Shown here: one piece after another, positions 1 through 12,540 of the stretch | How the letters are laid out: every line of letters starts with the position of its first letter | Numbering within the stretch: the first letter of the stretch is position 1 | Source of the DNA: Sequoia sempervirens | Lineage: Eukaryota; Streptophyta; Pinopsida; Cupressales; Cupressaceae | Assembly (NCBI GenBank): GCA_007258455.2 | Contig: VDFB02193867.1 | Location: 525,884,189 to 525,948,188 of the forward strand | Length of the DNA: 64,000 nucleotides | Reading direction: 5' to 3' | The notes under the pieces: generated by a model | The model's input: the letters and a program-made list of their open reading frames with translations, nothing else | What the model was told of the DNA's origin: nothing | The model's database searches: none | Position numbers and translations under genes: made by a program

Positions 1-17
1 GATGAAGAGGGGTGTCC

Positions 18-530
18 TCAAAAGGTTGAAGTTATTGTGGAGTAATGAAGTGTAAGTGGTCGATATAGTTTTTTAGGATCTTCAAGAATGAGAGGAGCAC
101 CAAAGGAAGGTGTCCAAGTAGTGTTTTGGGATAGAGGATTTGTATCGATGGTACCCACAAGTGTGTTAATTTCAAATGGAAGAGTATGAACAAAGTCCTT
201 AGCAAGACTAGCTACAATGTTGGGTGTTGATGTTTGATTTATCTCTAGGGATGGAGTTGTGAAGCATTGTGTCAAATTTTGTGTAACAAATGATGGGGAG
301 ATTAGAGCTACACTTCCCAAGGATTGATGTTCCATTATTTCCTCCATAGTAAGTTTAAATGGATTGTTCGTGATGTCTTCTATCTCATATGGCCTTGATG
401 GTGATGAAGTTTGTTGCAACAAAGTAACGCGACTTCTCAAATAAAATTCTAGAGGATTTGGATCACTTGAGGTAAATGTGGCTTTTGTTTTCTCTATGAT
501 TCTCTTGTGTTGTGATCTTGTTTCTACCAT
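18..530 (-). pseudogene. gag N-terminus of the minus-strand Tat element
   Basis: This is the first 170 codons of a Ty3-type gag, the capsid precursor. The ATG at 530-528 opens with MVETRSQ, matching MVPTRSQ at the gag start of the complete element (17347), and a run resembling its leader lies directly upstream. The segment is Ser/Thr/Pro-rich and low in recognisable domains, as expected for the N-terminal part before the Retrotrans_gag domain. The reading frame closes with TGA at 20-18, long before a full gag would end, so this is either a broken copy or a frame change close to the window edge. The call rests on the start motif and context rather than on a conserved domain. Confidence 0.65.
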
Positions 531-1214
531 AAATTTTAGGTCACCTATGGGAGATTTATGTTCATATTTGTAATGTTTGAACTCTCTAGTTGACTTAAAT
601 CTAGGTAAAAGGGACGCTTTAAGTATTTTTGGAGAAATGGTGATAATGAGTGATGAAAAGGTGGATGATGCAAGGAATTATCTTTGAAAATATTTTGGAA
701 CAACACTTTTGACTTAATTTTGATGTCTTAATGTTTTGGATAAAATATGTTGGTGAACATGGAAGTCTTTAGGGTAGACTCATGACCTTTAAGATGAACT
801 AGTTCAAAAAGGATAACTAACTTAACCAAATGCATGGCAAAGGATTCATTTCACATACAAAGTAGCTAAGTTAGGGTTTGGGTTGATTGATGTTTTTAAG
901 GAAAAAAAAGTGTTGGTGTATTTAAACTTTTGCAAAGTTAAGCGAAGTGAAGGATGAAATTTGATGAAGGGGTGGATCAAATGTTTGACCAAATGTTGAC
1001 CTAAAGTGAATTTTTTTTTTATAGGACCATAGTGGTGAGAAACATGCTATACCTCTAAAGTTTTCAACTCCTAACTACTCAATGATTTAGAGAAGTTCAA
1101 TATCTTGAAAAAGATGAGGGTTTTGACTCCAAAAGAAGGCATACAATTCTAGATTGTTCCTTAAAGCATGTTTATAAAATTTTGCTACTGTAGTGCATAA
1201 AAAAGTACTCCTTG

Positions 1215-2110
1215 TTTGATATATCTAAATAATTAATGATAATTTGGACTTAATGATGCCTTTATTTAATTTTGTAATGTGATTAACACATTCACATTAG
1301 GTCTAGGGCCTTTTTGAATTAATAATAATTCTATAATTCCTTGCAAAAGTATTGTGAAGTGTTGTAACACACTTTAACACATTTCTAGGATATTATTATT
1401 ATGTTTAACTTAAGTAACTTCTTTTTATAATTTACCAAGCCTTATTTCAAAGTGTTGAAAAGTGTTGTGACAAAATTTCATGCTTTCCTAGGCTTTTCAT
1501 CAATAACTATACCTTTCTTATTCTTTAATTGGCCCCATTTTATGTCTATAGGCCTTACTAAAGTACATTTTGGAGAACAAACCTGATAAACATTATTTAA
1601 AGAATTTAATTCTTGACACCCACTTAAAATTCCTTGAGTGGGACCCATTCACCATTAGGGGTGAATGAGTCCCCTTTAGCACAAAAATCAAAATGAATTC
1701 AAAATTCTGGTGGGTTTTTATTTTCTAAGACCTAAGGTTGGCCTATGATGTATTTTTGAGAATTAGGGCATAATTGTGTATAAATACAAGGTTTTCTACT
1801 CATTTTAACCCCTGATTATTCATTCATCATTCATTCATCATTCATTATCCATCTCAAGTCAAGCAAGCTAGGGTTTTAGCATTTAAGTCATCAAGATAGT
1901 TCTCTAAGGCATTCAAGGGTAGATTCCTCATCTATTGTTGTAGCAATTCAAGATCTATCATCATGGAAAGTCTTTAATTGCATTATTTCATTCTTCATTA
2001 TCTTATTTCATTATTTTGGTTTAATTTCCTAAAATGGGTTTGACCAAGGAAAACCCCATGCCCTAATAATCAACATTTTCTCTCCCTTTCTTTGTGTGAT
2101 TGCATATCTG
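1215..2110 (+). repeat. LTR-like repeat, plus copy, with TATA box
   Basis: It is homologous to the reverse complement of 3115-3990 over about 900 bp by eye. It contains TATAAATA at 1779-1786 followed by repeated CATTCATCATT runs, and a palindrome at 1641-1674. The layout of an AT-rich upstream part, TATA box and short pyrimidine-rich downstream part is that of an LTR promoter. No terminal TG/CA pair with a target duplication was identified. Confidence 0.6.
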
Positions 2111-4076
2111 AGTACTTTGAAGGCTTAGAGATGATTGAAGAATAGGTTGAAAACTTGTTGAATTCATCTCCTTATTGGCTAGGTCAAAATATCAAAAAAA
2201 AGTCACTTACAGTGCCAAAAATTAGGGTTTTGGATTAGAACCCCTGAAGGAATAGAAAAAGAAAACCGAGAGCTTCAGATTCCATTTTTTAGTGTAGAAA
2301 AGTCAAAGTGGACTTATTCGCCATTAGTGGCGAATGAGTCCTATTGTACCATTTTTTAAAAGGTTTCTATAGATTTGGATACCCATTTGTTTGAAGCAAG
2401 CTCTAGTATAGCTTTCCAAGCCTGGGATTGTGGACAATGATTTTTGGCAATGTAGGGCTCTCTTACACTTCTAGGGTTTTGCACCTAAAAGGAGAGAGGT
2501 ATAACGAAAATTGTGATGTTCCACTCAAGAATAATGAAAATATGATTCAAATGTATCTAAATGGAATGTTCTAAATGCTGAAAACTAATAAAATATATTG
2601 AATAATAAATGAAAGCTAAGGAAATGCAAGATGTTTGAAAACACAATGTTGTATGTAAAAAGACCTAGAAATGTAAACAAACAATAACATAAATTAATGA
2701 GGTTTGAGGTGTGCACCTGGAAACTAGAAAGTGATGGAGAGGAGCTCTGGAATCCTACATAAGTCATTATTCAAGCCCACTAGGACTCATATGCCAAGTT
2801 GGGCGAATTAGTCCTATTTCAGATAAAATCTACTAGAATAGGCTTTAGACCAAATGGTACTCAGAACTGCAAAAACCTCTATTTTGTGCCTGGTAGTGGG
2901 ACTCATATGCCACTGATGGAGAATTAATCCACTTCCAAGTTCTGAGAAAATCAAAAGTAAAGTCTATAGCTCCTAGTCTGCACTTATGCTCCTAATAGGT
3001 TTATGAATCTGAAACTGCAAAATTTGACTTGTAGGTGTTCTCCAAGCTTCAATTACAGTTTTGACCACTTTTAAGAGATTTTAAAAATTGATGGTTACTT
3101 TTTCCACTTTTTCTCTTTGACAAATCTACACACAAGACATGTAAATCACAAGCAAAGAGAGGGGGAAATGGTTGAAGGGTTAGAGAATAGGGGTTTTCCT
3201 TGGTCAAACCCCTTGTTGGTAATTAAACCATTGAAAATGAAATGAAATAAGTAAAGAGAATGGTGAATGAAAACCATGCAATGCTACAACTCACCAAACC
3301 CTTCAAGTAGAAATTTGAAGATATGCAAATGATAGTTCCAATATGCTTTAAAATTCCTAGAATGCTTGATTGAATGATTAGGAATGATTGCTTGAATGAA
3401 AAGGTGAAATGGGGGTTTAAAATGAATACAAAAACCTTATTTATACATAATTATTCCCTAATTCTTGAAGATAGTACATCATAGACCGACCTCAACACAT
3501 AAGAGAATAAAAACCTGCTAATAATTTGAAATTATTTTTAATTTTGTGCCAACATAGACTCATTCGCCCCTAATGGTGAATGGGTCCCACTCAAGGAATT
3601 TAAGTAGGTGACAAAAACTAAGTTGTTTTAAATTATTTTCATCAAGTTTATTCACAAAATACACTTAAGTAAGGCCGATGAAGGTAAAATGGGGCCAATT
3701 AAAGCACAAGAAAGGTATAATTATTGATTAAAAACCTAGAAAAGCATGAAAGGTTGTTACAACCCTTTACAAAACTTTGAAATAAGGCTTGGTAAATGAT
3801 AAAAATAAGTTATTTAGGTGAATTATAATAATAATATCCTAGAAAAGTGTGAAAATGTGTTACAACACTTCACAAAATTTTTACAAGCATCATAGAATTC
3901 TTAATGATTCACAAGGGTCCAAGACCTAATGTGAATGTGTTGATCACATTACAACATTAAATCAAGGAAAAATTAAGCCAAAATCACAAGGAGAGCCTAA
4001 AGAAGAAGAAAAAGTAGAAGGGTTACTTTTTCAGTGTCCACATGAACTAATTCACCCAGAATGGCGAATGAGTCCC
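1641..4076. repeat. Six copies of a ~33-bp imperfect palindrome, core GGACTCATTCGCC
   Basis: Copies lie at 1641-1674, 2310-2341, 2783-2814, 2898-2930, 3556-3588 and 4043-4076. Each has arms related to GGACTCATTCGCC and GGCGAATGAGTCC around a 4-6 nt centre. The copy at 2310-2341 is nearly perfect. The intervening sequence is diverged, so the arms stand out as conserved stem-loop-forming sites. Confidence 0.7.
3115..3990 (-). repeat. LTR-like repeat, minus copy
   Basis: Reverse-complement partner of 1215-2110, carrying the same TATA box (3438-3445), the same palindrome position (3556-3588) and the conserved run around 3196-3215. The two copies differ by many substitutions, so the pair is not a recent inversion duplication. 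Confidence 0.6.
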
Positions 4077-4639
4077 AGTAGGCCAAAATACCAAGATCAA
4101 CAACATTTCTAGTCTTCAACACATTTCCAAGTGTAGGCTTTTTGTTTTACTTTCTTGTTTTGTTTCACTTCCATTTCTATTAATATTTTTAGGTCCTTTT
4201 TCATACTACACTATGTTTTCAAACATCTTGCATTTTCTAAGTTTTTACTTAGTGGTGAACCCCTCATTTGTTGTTATCATTTCTTTAGAACTTCCCCTTT
4301 GTTAGATTTAAATCTCTTTTGCTTGAAATCTCAAGGGAATTTTATTGAGTGAAAGATTTAAAATAGCCTCTCCTTTTAGGTCCAAAACCCTAGAAGTGAA
4401 AAGAGGGACCTCCTATTTTCAATATTTCAGCTACCAATTGATTTCTATTTTTGTAAAGTGTTAAGAGATGTCTTTTGATAGATTTTGGACTATGATGCCT
4501 AATTTTAAAGTTATGACATGTAGACCTTCTTCTGGGGATATTGATTTTTTGTGACATCATTTAGAGAAACTTAGGATCATGAAAAAGAGAATTTTTATTG
4601 CCACACAAGTGGTGGTAGTATGGGCCTTCCAACCACAAT

Positions 4640-6449
4640 GTAATTTTGTTCCTTTTCTTTGTATATGATGTATGCTACATTTATCCACTAGGCTAGTGTT
4701 TCCTTGGTATCAAAAGTAAAACTTCTCAAACTGCTATTTGTATTGGTTTGTTCTTCATTAATTAGTTTAAAGTTCGGTTGAATGATAGCACCTTCAAGGT
4801 TAGGTTTTTCAATAGGAACGATTGGTCTCCAAATAGTCTTGTGGGGTTCAATTAGTCAAGTTACCTTGCTTAAGTGAGTTTCTTTTACCACAAACACTTG
4901 TCTTAATTATGTTTTCAAACTAGATGTCTATGTCAAAAACATCATAAATTTCACAATGTCCATTTTGTGAAAAGGATGAAATTCAAGCCATAGTTTGGTA
5001 TGTTAACTTTGGGAAGTATGGATTGAGATATAATTCAAGATATTTAGAAATCTCTAAGGATAGAAATCCTTAGGACATGCATTAATATCAAGGCTATTTC
5101 AAAAAGGTATTCATACTTAGACCAAAGGGTTTGACATTTTGAGGAAGATTGTGAATGTTTGTTTCTAATGTTTTGGAACCAAGAAAAGTATTAAACTAAC
5201 TCACAAGCATTTACAACCTTAGATTCAAAAGATACTACTTGTAGAATCCCCACTTGGATTGCTCCTAACACTAAGGAAATGTGAATAAATAGAGATTTGG
5301 TGACACTACCTCCCCATGGCACACACTTCTCAGTGCCACCAAATCTCAAATCCTAAAGATCCAAAGATTTTAAGGATTTTTCTATTTCAACAATTGAATA
5401 GTAAAATGTGGCATGGCTTCAGAACGACCATTCCAACACTAACAAGCATCAAGGTTTTTGGCTTTTAATTAGTTGGTTCGTAATAAGGGATTTCATCCAA
5501 AGTGGCCATACATATGGCAAGATTAGCTCAAGATTATGGTGAATCAAGAGGTCTCCCAATCTCTTCCTAATAAGATATTTTAACATATCACAAGGATACT
5601 AAGGGTGGCACTTGTTGGTATGACACATCTGCACCTTTCGTTTATGAATTTCATCACAAACACATTTTTATATAGCGACTTGAAAGATCTTGGCTTTAGC
5701 TTGTTACTGCTTGGGTGACTCCCTCCTTTTGAAGTGAGGAGGTAGGCCCTCTAAAGATAAACAATAGCAAGGAATTATGTTTGTAGTTTGATCATCCTAG
5801 TTTGCATGAAATAAGGAGAGAACACACACCATTCCTTTTCCCTACACTAGCATGGGGTTCATTTTAATCTAATTAAAAGATATGGGTGATTATACAATGT
5901 GTTAAGGAATGTTTCTAATTCTCAAGATCACCAAGTGGTATGAGAGAAATGGATATGCATTCAATAATGAAAGTGTAAATCACAAAACATAGTAAGCACT
6001 TGTTAATTGTAACCCTTAAACCTAAGATGAATTTATTTTATGCACCAAACAAAATGTTAAGTTGTTTTTGTCCAATTTTAAACCCAAAGTAAACATGAAG
6101 TGAGGGTTCAATTTTAGTCCCGTTTGAAAGTTCTTTTTAAACCTAAATGAAAATTAGTGTGGTCCTAGAGCATAAAATGAAAATCATAATGAGTGGGTTA
6201 TAATTGCCCCAAAAGCGTCAAACACTTGTTGCAATTATAAGATTAAAAAATGAGAATGCTTCTTCACTTTTCCTTTTATCATCCAACCTGTAAAACCCTG
6301 TTAGTCTAGAAACAAAAACAATGTTAGAGGCATGTTAGTAATTTGATGAAGTGAAAAAATTAAAACACATGTTGAAGAATGGTCATCAATTTCAATACTA
6401 GAGTTGGGTGTGTCACTATTCATAATAGTGTCGCTCTGGTAAACATGGG
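4640..6449 (-). other. Leader (5' untranslated) sequence of the minus-strand Tat element
   Basis: There is no ORF of note. Three blocks match the leader of the complete element in reverse: around 5380-5450 (shared GGCTTCAGAACGACCATTC), 5600-5760 (shared CTTGGCTTTAG and GGCCCTCTAA) and 4870-4950 (shared TTACCACAAACACTT). 6280-6340 also matches around 15000-15080. It continues on the far side of the nested solo LTR at 8300-8569. Confidence 0.7.
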
Positions 6450-6454
6450 TGTCA

Positions 6455-8294
6455 TGTTAGAGTATGGTGATCACTGAGAGGGGGGGTGAATTAGTGATCA
6501 AAATCAATTGGATTTAAAATGCAAACTTTCAAGATAATTCAAAAAAAATTCTAAATAAAGAAAGCAATCATCACATAAAATTTGACATAGAGAAATTTTC
6601 CTGAGTGGAAAACCTCTAGGGTAGAAAACCACTCGAAATTGGCCTCACTAGCCTTATCTTATCAATTTAACAATTACAATGCCTCACTGGAAAGTTATAA
6701 GTGTGCTATCTCACTGATAGACTAATGATTTGCCTCACTGGCTTACAATTTCCTCAGTATAAGTCAAAATTTCAACAAATACAAAGTATATGTCTCTGTT
6801 TCATTTCATAATCACCCTCTATTCTTCCATCACTTCAGAATTAGAGGTCTAAAAGTAACTAAGCACTAAAGTTCTTTCAAGAAAAAATCAATATTATCAA
6901 GAATAAATCTCTGTCATCTTTTACAAAATGTTACATTTTTCATGCAAGAATGACAATCAACAAAACTATTTGCACTTGTATCTCACAGATCATAATAAAA
7001 AAAACCCACTTGCTTCATCCTATGTCAAATATATATAGATACATTGCTCTTAAAATTTTTGATAAATGGCTGAATCAACTACCATCTTCATAACGGAACT
7101 GACTTTCCTTAACAAATAACATAATGGTAATCATATTGTAGCCTTGCTCATCATATCTGAACTAGGGTTAATAATTTGTTGTATACAAACCTTAATCAAA
7201 GAATATTTAATCATAACTGACCATAAATGATCCAGATTTGGGTTACATTTACACAAACCCACAATGATTGAGCATGTTAATCGAATGCATGAAAACTAAA
7301 TGTGTGTTAATGACACTTGAAAAACTTCATACCCGATTCAGGATTAAGATAATAATGCAGTGAACTATGCATGCTTGGATAGACAAACCACAGAAGAAAC
7401 CATAGAAGAAACTGACCTCTTAATAGTGGTCATTATTTTAACAAAATTGTAACAAGGTAAACCAAACCCAAACCCTTTCTTTTTTTAAAAAAACTTAAGA
7501 AAAAATAAAGTATTAAGGGAATGAAAACACCTATTAACAACTTGGAGAATGCAACCATTCGACCTGAAAAGGAAACATTGTTATTGCCACATCATATTTT
7601 GTCTACACAGTTAGCAAATGAATTACCAAATCCTACTTGTCATAGCTACGAATCAATCATTAACTAAATGCCCAAAAACTTTTCCCTAATTTTGTCTTTA
7701 CTACAACTTCTTTCCCATCCAACCGACACCTGAAACAACCTCTACCATCACTATGATTAGGGTAAAACAAAAATGAAACAAACACCGATGCTCATCAAAG
7801 CTTCATAGAATATTTTTATTTTGACATAATGATTTTTCATATCTGTGAATTATGATGGCAAAAATTCCCATTCAAACAAAAAAACTTACCACCAACAATG
7901 CAAGGAATTTTTAGTTTTGACTTTATAAAACATTATCATTGTCACCTTTTGCCACTTCATTATTATCCTTGTGAAAAAAAACTTTTCCACCTACCAAAGA
8001 TTTCCTCACAAAGATACCCACATTACATTTGCAATCACAAAATCAATACCACTATGATGTGAACCAACCAAGTATGCCAAGTGGAGAAGCAATCAAGAAT
8101 TATAATCAATGCCAAACTGAAAAACACATCAATCATTGAAATATGCCATGTGCAAGTGATGATGCCAAAATAGAACAGTATGGATATATAAACTCATGCA
8201 AATAGAACTGAATCAAAATATTACCATGTGCACAATCTAATACCTCAACTTTTGGTGTTATGACATTAATGCCAAATAATACTGAGGGACAACA
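6455..8294. mobile_element. Solo LTR (1840 bp) with TGTCA target duplication
   Basis: The insert begins TGTTAGAGTATGG and ends GGACAACA, and is flanked by TGTCA at 6450-6454 and at 8295-8299. The Tat leader continues on either side (AACATGGG before, CTCTGCAGG after). The first 45 bp contain TGATCACT, a GAGAGGGGGGG run and AGTGATCA, an 8-bp inverted repeat common near plant LTR starts. A TATATATAG run lies near 7030. No PBS, polypurine tract or coding domain is present, so a recombined solo LTR is the best reading; the parent superfamily is not determined. Confidence 0.75.
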
Positions 8295-8571
8295 TGTCAC
8301 TCTGCAGGAAAACCAGTGATGATGATAGCATTGTTGTTTGAGGTGCATCATCGTTTGCAAATTTTGATACCTCTAAAAAGTAATAGCATCACTATTTGGT
8401 TTAATCAACATCAAGATATTAAATAGGCATTGATGCTTCAAATGACAATAGCATTGCTATATGGCGACACCCTACAAAGGCGTTGCTGAAATTCTTTTGA
8501 GCATCATTGTGTCCTGCAAAAGTTAGAAAAATAGGATTTGAGATAGAAATTGATTAAATTTGGTTAGTTTT

Positions 8572-8589
8572 TCCCTCCTTCTAGTGCCA
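8572..8589 (-). other. Primer binding site of the minus-strand Tat element
   Basis: On minus this reads TGGCACTAGAAGGAGGG, three bases after the LTR end. It matches TGGTGCTAGAGGGAGGG at the same place in the complete element at 14574. This similarity, plus the LTR termini, fixes both LTR ends. The primer tRNA was not identified. Confidence 0.75.
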
Positions 8590-8592
8590 GAA

Positions 8593-10075
8593 TGTGATCA
8601 AATAGATTAGTATGGGCTGATTACACTTGATCCATGAAGAATCAAAGCATAACGAAGCCACTAACGTTGAATCTCAATAGGATCATTCAAATGAAAGTTA
8701 AACTAAATATTTATCAAAACTAAGAATTATAAACTACGAAAGCATTTAAATATCTACTCTAATCCACTCAAAACTTTTCTCATTGTGTGAGTGTTGTCAC
8801 ATTAATGTGAAATGATGACCCTTTCCCAATCCTATGGAACATAAATGAGTTTTTTCCAGTTAGTTTTATTGAAGAAAATTAATGGAACGATTGTGAGATG
8901 TGTATGAAAACATAATTTTAATCTAAATGAGCATGATGTAAGCTAGTTTAATATGATTTTGTGCTAAATGATGAAGATATACAAATGCTAAGCTAATTAA
9001 AACTAGATTCTAACCTAAATGATCCAAACCCTAATTAATTAAGCAAGCTAAATGGATGCATTATGTGATCATGGAATCCATTAATGGAAGCTTAAAGCTA
9101 ATTAATGCAATTAAAATGAAATAAAAAATGATAAATGTGTGCTAAATATGAGTGTGAGTGTGTGTGATTTAAATAGAATAAGTTTTCTCTAAAAGATGGA
9201 TCCCTTTGTCTCCAAATAGTGACCTATTTATAGGAAAGAAAATGAGAAATTAAGGGTTGAGATTGAAAAATATAATCAATGGTCAAAGATGGAAGAAATT
9301 GGAGGCATGGATCATGGATTCTCATCAACAAATGAGAATGCAAGATGAGATTTAATTGAAAGGGTTAACATTCATTCAAACAAACACACTTTCAACTTGT
9401 CCAAGAGGTCACAAGTTAACTTGCACAAGAGGTCATAAGTTAACTTTCTCAAGATGCTAAGTAAGTTTGTTGAGAAAATATTCCCCTTTTCAAATGAGTG
9501 AGGAGAGATAATATTCTTTGGAATATTCTTATGGGTGAGGGAAAATGACAATTTAGTTAATTAAAACTAAATTAAATTGTGTAAAATAGGGAAGGAATAT
9601 TCCATGGGAATATTCTATTTGGAGGAATATTCAAAGAGGAATATTCCTTTGGAATATTCCCTTGCAAGTGGGAGGAATTAGATTTAATTGATAATTAACT
9701 AGTATTAATTATGTAATTAGGGGATTTAGAAGAATTAGATGGTATTCATTAAATATAATGATTTAATGAAAGGGCGAAAGGTGGAATGACATTTAATTAA
9801 ATACCTCAAGGTTATTTAATTAAATAAGAAGATTTAGGGATTTAAATAAAATAGTTAGATTGATTTAATTTAATAGGATGAAGTGTTAGCATGAAAGGGG
9901 GGTGAATTAACCTAATTAAATGAATTAGGTTAATAGGTGCAAATCACACAATTAATTAATTAGCTAGGCCAATTTATTTAATTAATAAAAAAGAGGACGG
10001 GTTTCAAGAGGAAATGATGTTAGTATACCTTATTTGAGTGGATGATATGATTTAGGACATTTTTCAGCATCTACA
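8593..10075 (-). repeat. LTR of the minus-strand Tat element
   Basis: On minus it runs from TGTAGATGCTGAAAAATG (10075 downward) to GATCACA (8593). It shares layout with the LTR of the complete element: TGTAGA start, a TAACATCATTTC-like stretch, a long TTAATTAAATAA-rich upstream half, clusters of GGAATATTC, then a TATA box (CTATAAATAG on minus near 9230). It is diverged enough to represent a different subfamily. A run of six G at 9896-9901 in GGGGGGTGAATTA may be a small insertion or a U3 feature. Confidence 0.75.
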
Positions 10076-10080
10076 TGAAC

Positions 10081-12540
10081 ATTATCTACATCATCAAGTG
10101 GAATGAGAATACCTAAAGAAGGATCATTTGGGAATGGAGGCTTGTGTGGATCTCCAAAAATTCCCAAAATTTTGTCCAAATTGTGCATGGGCATGACATG
10201 TTTGATAAGATCTTATGGTAGGTCTCTCTGAATATGCTTACATTGAAAGTAGAACCAATCAATCCTATGATATGACCATTCTTATTACCCCAAACATTCT
10301 TATATGTTTTTCTAGCTCAAGATTAAGTCTATAAATATGAGGAAAAATATTAACCCACCTACAATGTGTTATGATTCCTTTTCACCATGGCTCATAATTA
10401 TCCCTAGTCAAAACTATCATAGAAGAATGAGTAAAAAAAATTGATACAACCCTCAAATGATTACAAATGAACACCAAAAAGAATGCCAATACACTCCCAC
10501 CCTTTTTAGTAGTATTAAATATTGCCCCCCAAATATTATAAGGTTGGCACTTTAGAATTAAGTGTGTTTACAAAGCCTTTTCCAAGATACAACACTCAAT
10601 AGGCTCAAAATAGCCAAAATTACAAATTCTAATTCAAAATGAATTTGAGAAAATGTATAGAAAAATTAGCCTTATGGATGTGTAGTTCTCTTCAAGAGCT
10701 TTCCAATGCCTATTCATTTCTGAAAATTGGAGTGATAGGGCTAAAGTTATGGCATGTTGAAGAAATTAGCACAAGATAGCTTCAACCTAAAATATATGGT
10801 ACAAAATGGAAAAAAATCTCTTCAATTCCTCTATGGATGGAAAGTTCTCATCTTCATCTTTTTGACGATGTCTGATTTGTTAAAATCCAATGCTTGAAGC
10901 CAAAGTTATGAATTTTTGAAAATTTGGCTGAATTTAGCCTACAAGAAACAGGATTTTCTAGAAAAAATAGTGTACTTCTAATTTGATTTCTAAATAATCT
11001 ATTCATTGGGTGTAAAAAATATCAAAAACTAAAGATGAAAAATATGAATTTTATTTAACCTTCAACCTATATAAAAATGGTGTGTGCTACTTTTTGAACA
11101 ACAATTTTCTCTAGATCTACTCAAGATAGGAAAAATCTAAAAGATACCCATATGAGATTTTGACCCTGGCTACAAAATCCAAAAATTGTTTCTCTTACAA
11201 ATGAGTGGAAGCTAATTTCTACAAAAATAAATGAAAATGGCTCCAATGAAAAATAGTTTTAGATTCAAACCGCCATCTACAACTATGCCAAATGATCTCC
11301 AATTTGGATGAAATAAAAGCCAAATCTGACTTTCTCGAACCTTATGGATACATTGGAATAGTAAAAAATGCTACCAATATAAGTAGAAATGTTGCAATCG
11401 CCCAGATCTTGCAAAACACATATGCAATATGAAGAGGTTATTAGATCTTTGCAAATCCTTTCTAATTCTCCAGATTGTTTAAAACACAAGAGAAGAGGAT
11501 ATGGGAATTTACAAGATATTTACATGAAAACCTTAATCTCTCAATCAGAAACCTATGAACTTAGATTTATCAAAACCAAAGATCTAAAACCATGTTAGAA
11601 ATATGAAATAGATTGAATAACCCAAGGAACATTTTAAGTGAAAATAGAAGTTACATAAACTGGAAAAACATAAGAATGTAATATAGGACTCTAAGAGATT
11701 ATTCAATATCAATGATACAATATTGCATTAAGAGCTTCCAAGCTAAAAAGATATAAAAAAAGATGCATCCAATAATGCAAGAGTATGCTAGAGTATCAAT
11801 GCATGAAGATGCAAATACAAGCTAGGTAGTGAGTTTATATAGAGCTTAGGAGATGAGGTAGGTGGAAAATCCAAGGTCAATAGGAATCAACCACAAAAAA
11901 TTGTGATGGACCACAAAAAGTGGGGGATCATCCAAAAGTGGAAAGTGGTTCCACCCTTTAAGGAAGGGGACACAACACACTTATCTGCTAGTAATAAACA
12001 CACTTTATTATCTTAAGCAAGCTTAATTAGGTGTAGGAAAACCTAGGACTAAGGAAAAATAAATTAACCCACTAGGAATATGAAAACCTACACTAACATA
12101 TCACACTTATAATGTAGTCCATAATGAAGAGGAAGAGGGTGCAAAGGGAGACCCTATGGATGATGAGGGTATCAATGAAACACATGATGATGTGGAGGAT
12201 GGGAAGGTCGATATAATAACTCAATTAGTGCATCGTTTGGCTATGTATATATTATGTGCATTCAAATTATTTTAATATCAAATATATCAGTAGGAAATGC
12301 CACCTAAAGTATTATTGTTTATGGTAGCTTTCTTATAAATGAAAGAGAAAATTTGACATTTAAATTGTTTGAGCTCAACAATTTTTAATATAGCAGTCAA
12401 TGGTATTGAATAGACTTATTGCATACATGGTATTCAATAGAGTATAAAAATAAATGTTATGTGTATGTATATATGTGGGAAACTTATTTTTCTCATCATG
12501 GATACTTTCAAATGAATAATGGTCTTAAATTTTATTTTTA
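10081..12540. other. Unassigned intergenic stretch
   Basis: No gene is supported. 10090-10420 read on plus in one frame gives a stop-ridden but protein-like stretch that I could not assign. 10500-11250 resembles retrotransposon leader or LTR prose with no domain. 12098-12290 holds a short open, strongly acidic frame (EEEEGAKGDPMDDEG) that could be an exon scrap. 12280-12540 shares patches with 36725-36880 (AGGAAATGCCAC and ATGTGGGAAACT). Confidence 0.4.

Larger units (their letters stand above)
1000..4640. repeat. Nested cluster of inverted LTR-like repeats with CATTCGCC palindromes
   Basis: This block interrupts the leader of the minus-strand Tat element; its limits are approximate. 1215-2110 (plus) and 3115-3990 (minus) are clearly the same sequence in opposite orientation, including a TATA box (1779-1786 and the reverse complement at 3438-3445) and the string TTTGACCAAGGAAAACCCC. 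A second shared piece is 2461-2830 against 4060-4420. Copy one is ordered X then Y on plus; copy two Y then X on minus, so this is not one simple hairpin but two LTR-like units inserted head to head, or a rearranged one. No coding frame is convincing. Likely a non-autonomous LTR element. Confidence 0.6.
1..10075 (-). mobile_element. Partial Tat-lineage Ty3 LTR retrotransposon, minus strand, truncated by window edge
   Basis: Read on the minus strand the order is LTR (10075-8593), a primer-binding-site motif, a leader, then the start of gag at 530. Leader stretches match, in reverse, the leader of the complete element at 13290-35348: 5740-5600 with 15590-15720, 5450-5380 with 15880-15940, and 4950-4870 with 16380-16450. 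The leader spans 8 kb here against 2.8 kb in the other element because a solo LTR (6455-8294) and a repeat cluster (about 1000-4640) are nested in it. Pol and the other LTR lie outside the window, so the left target duplication cannot be checked; the right flank begins TGAAC. Confidence 0.8.

Noticed and set aside
4700..4722. TGGTATCAAAAG, resembling the initiator-tRNA PBS of copia elements
   Set aside because: No LTR end directly next to it; the region aligns as Tat leader, so likely chance.
12098..12290. Short acidic plus-strand frame (EEEEGAKGDP)
   Set aside because: Too short and unsupported by splice context or homology; noted only as a possible exon scrap.
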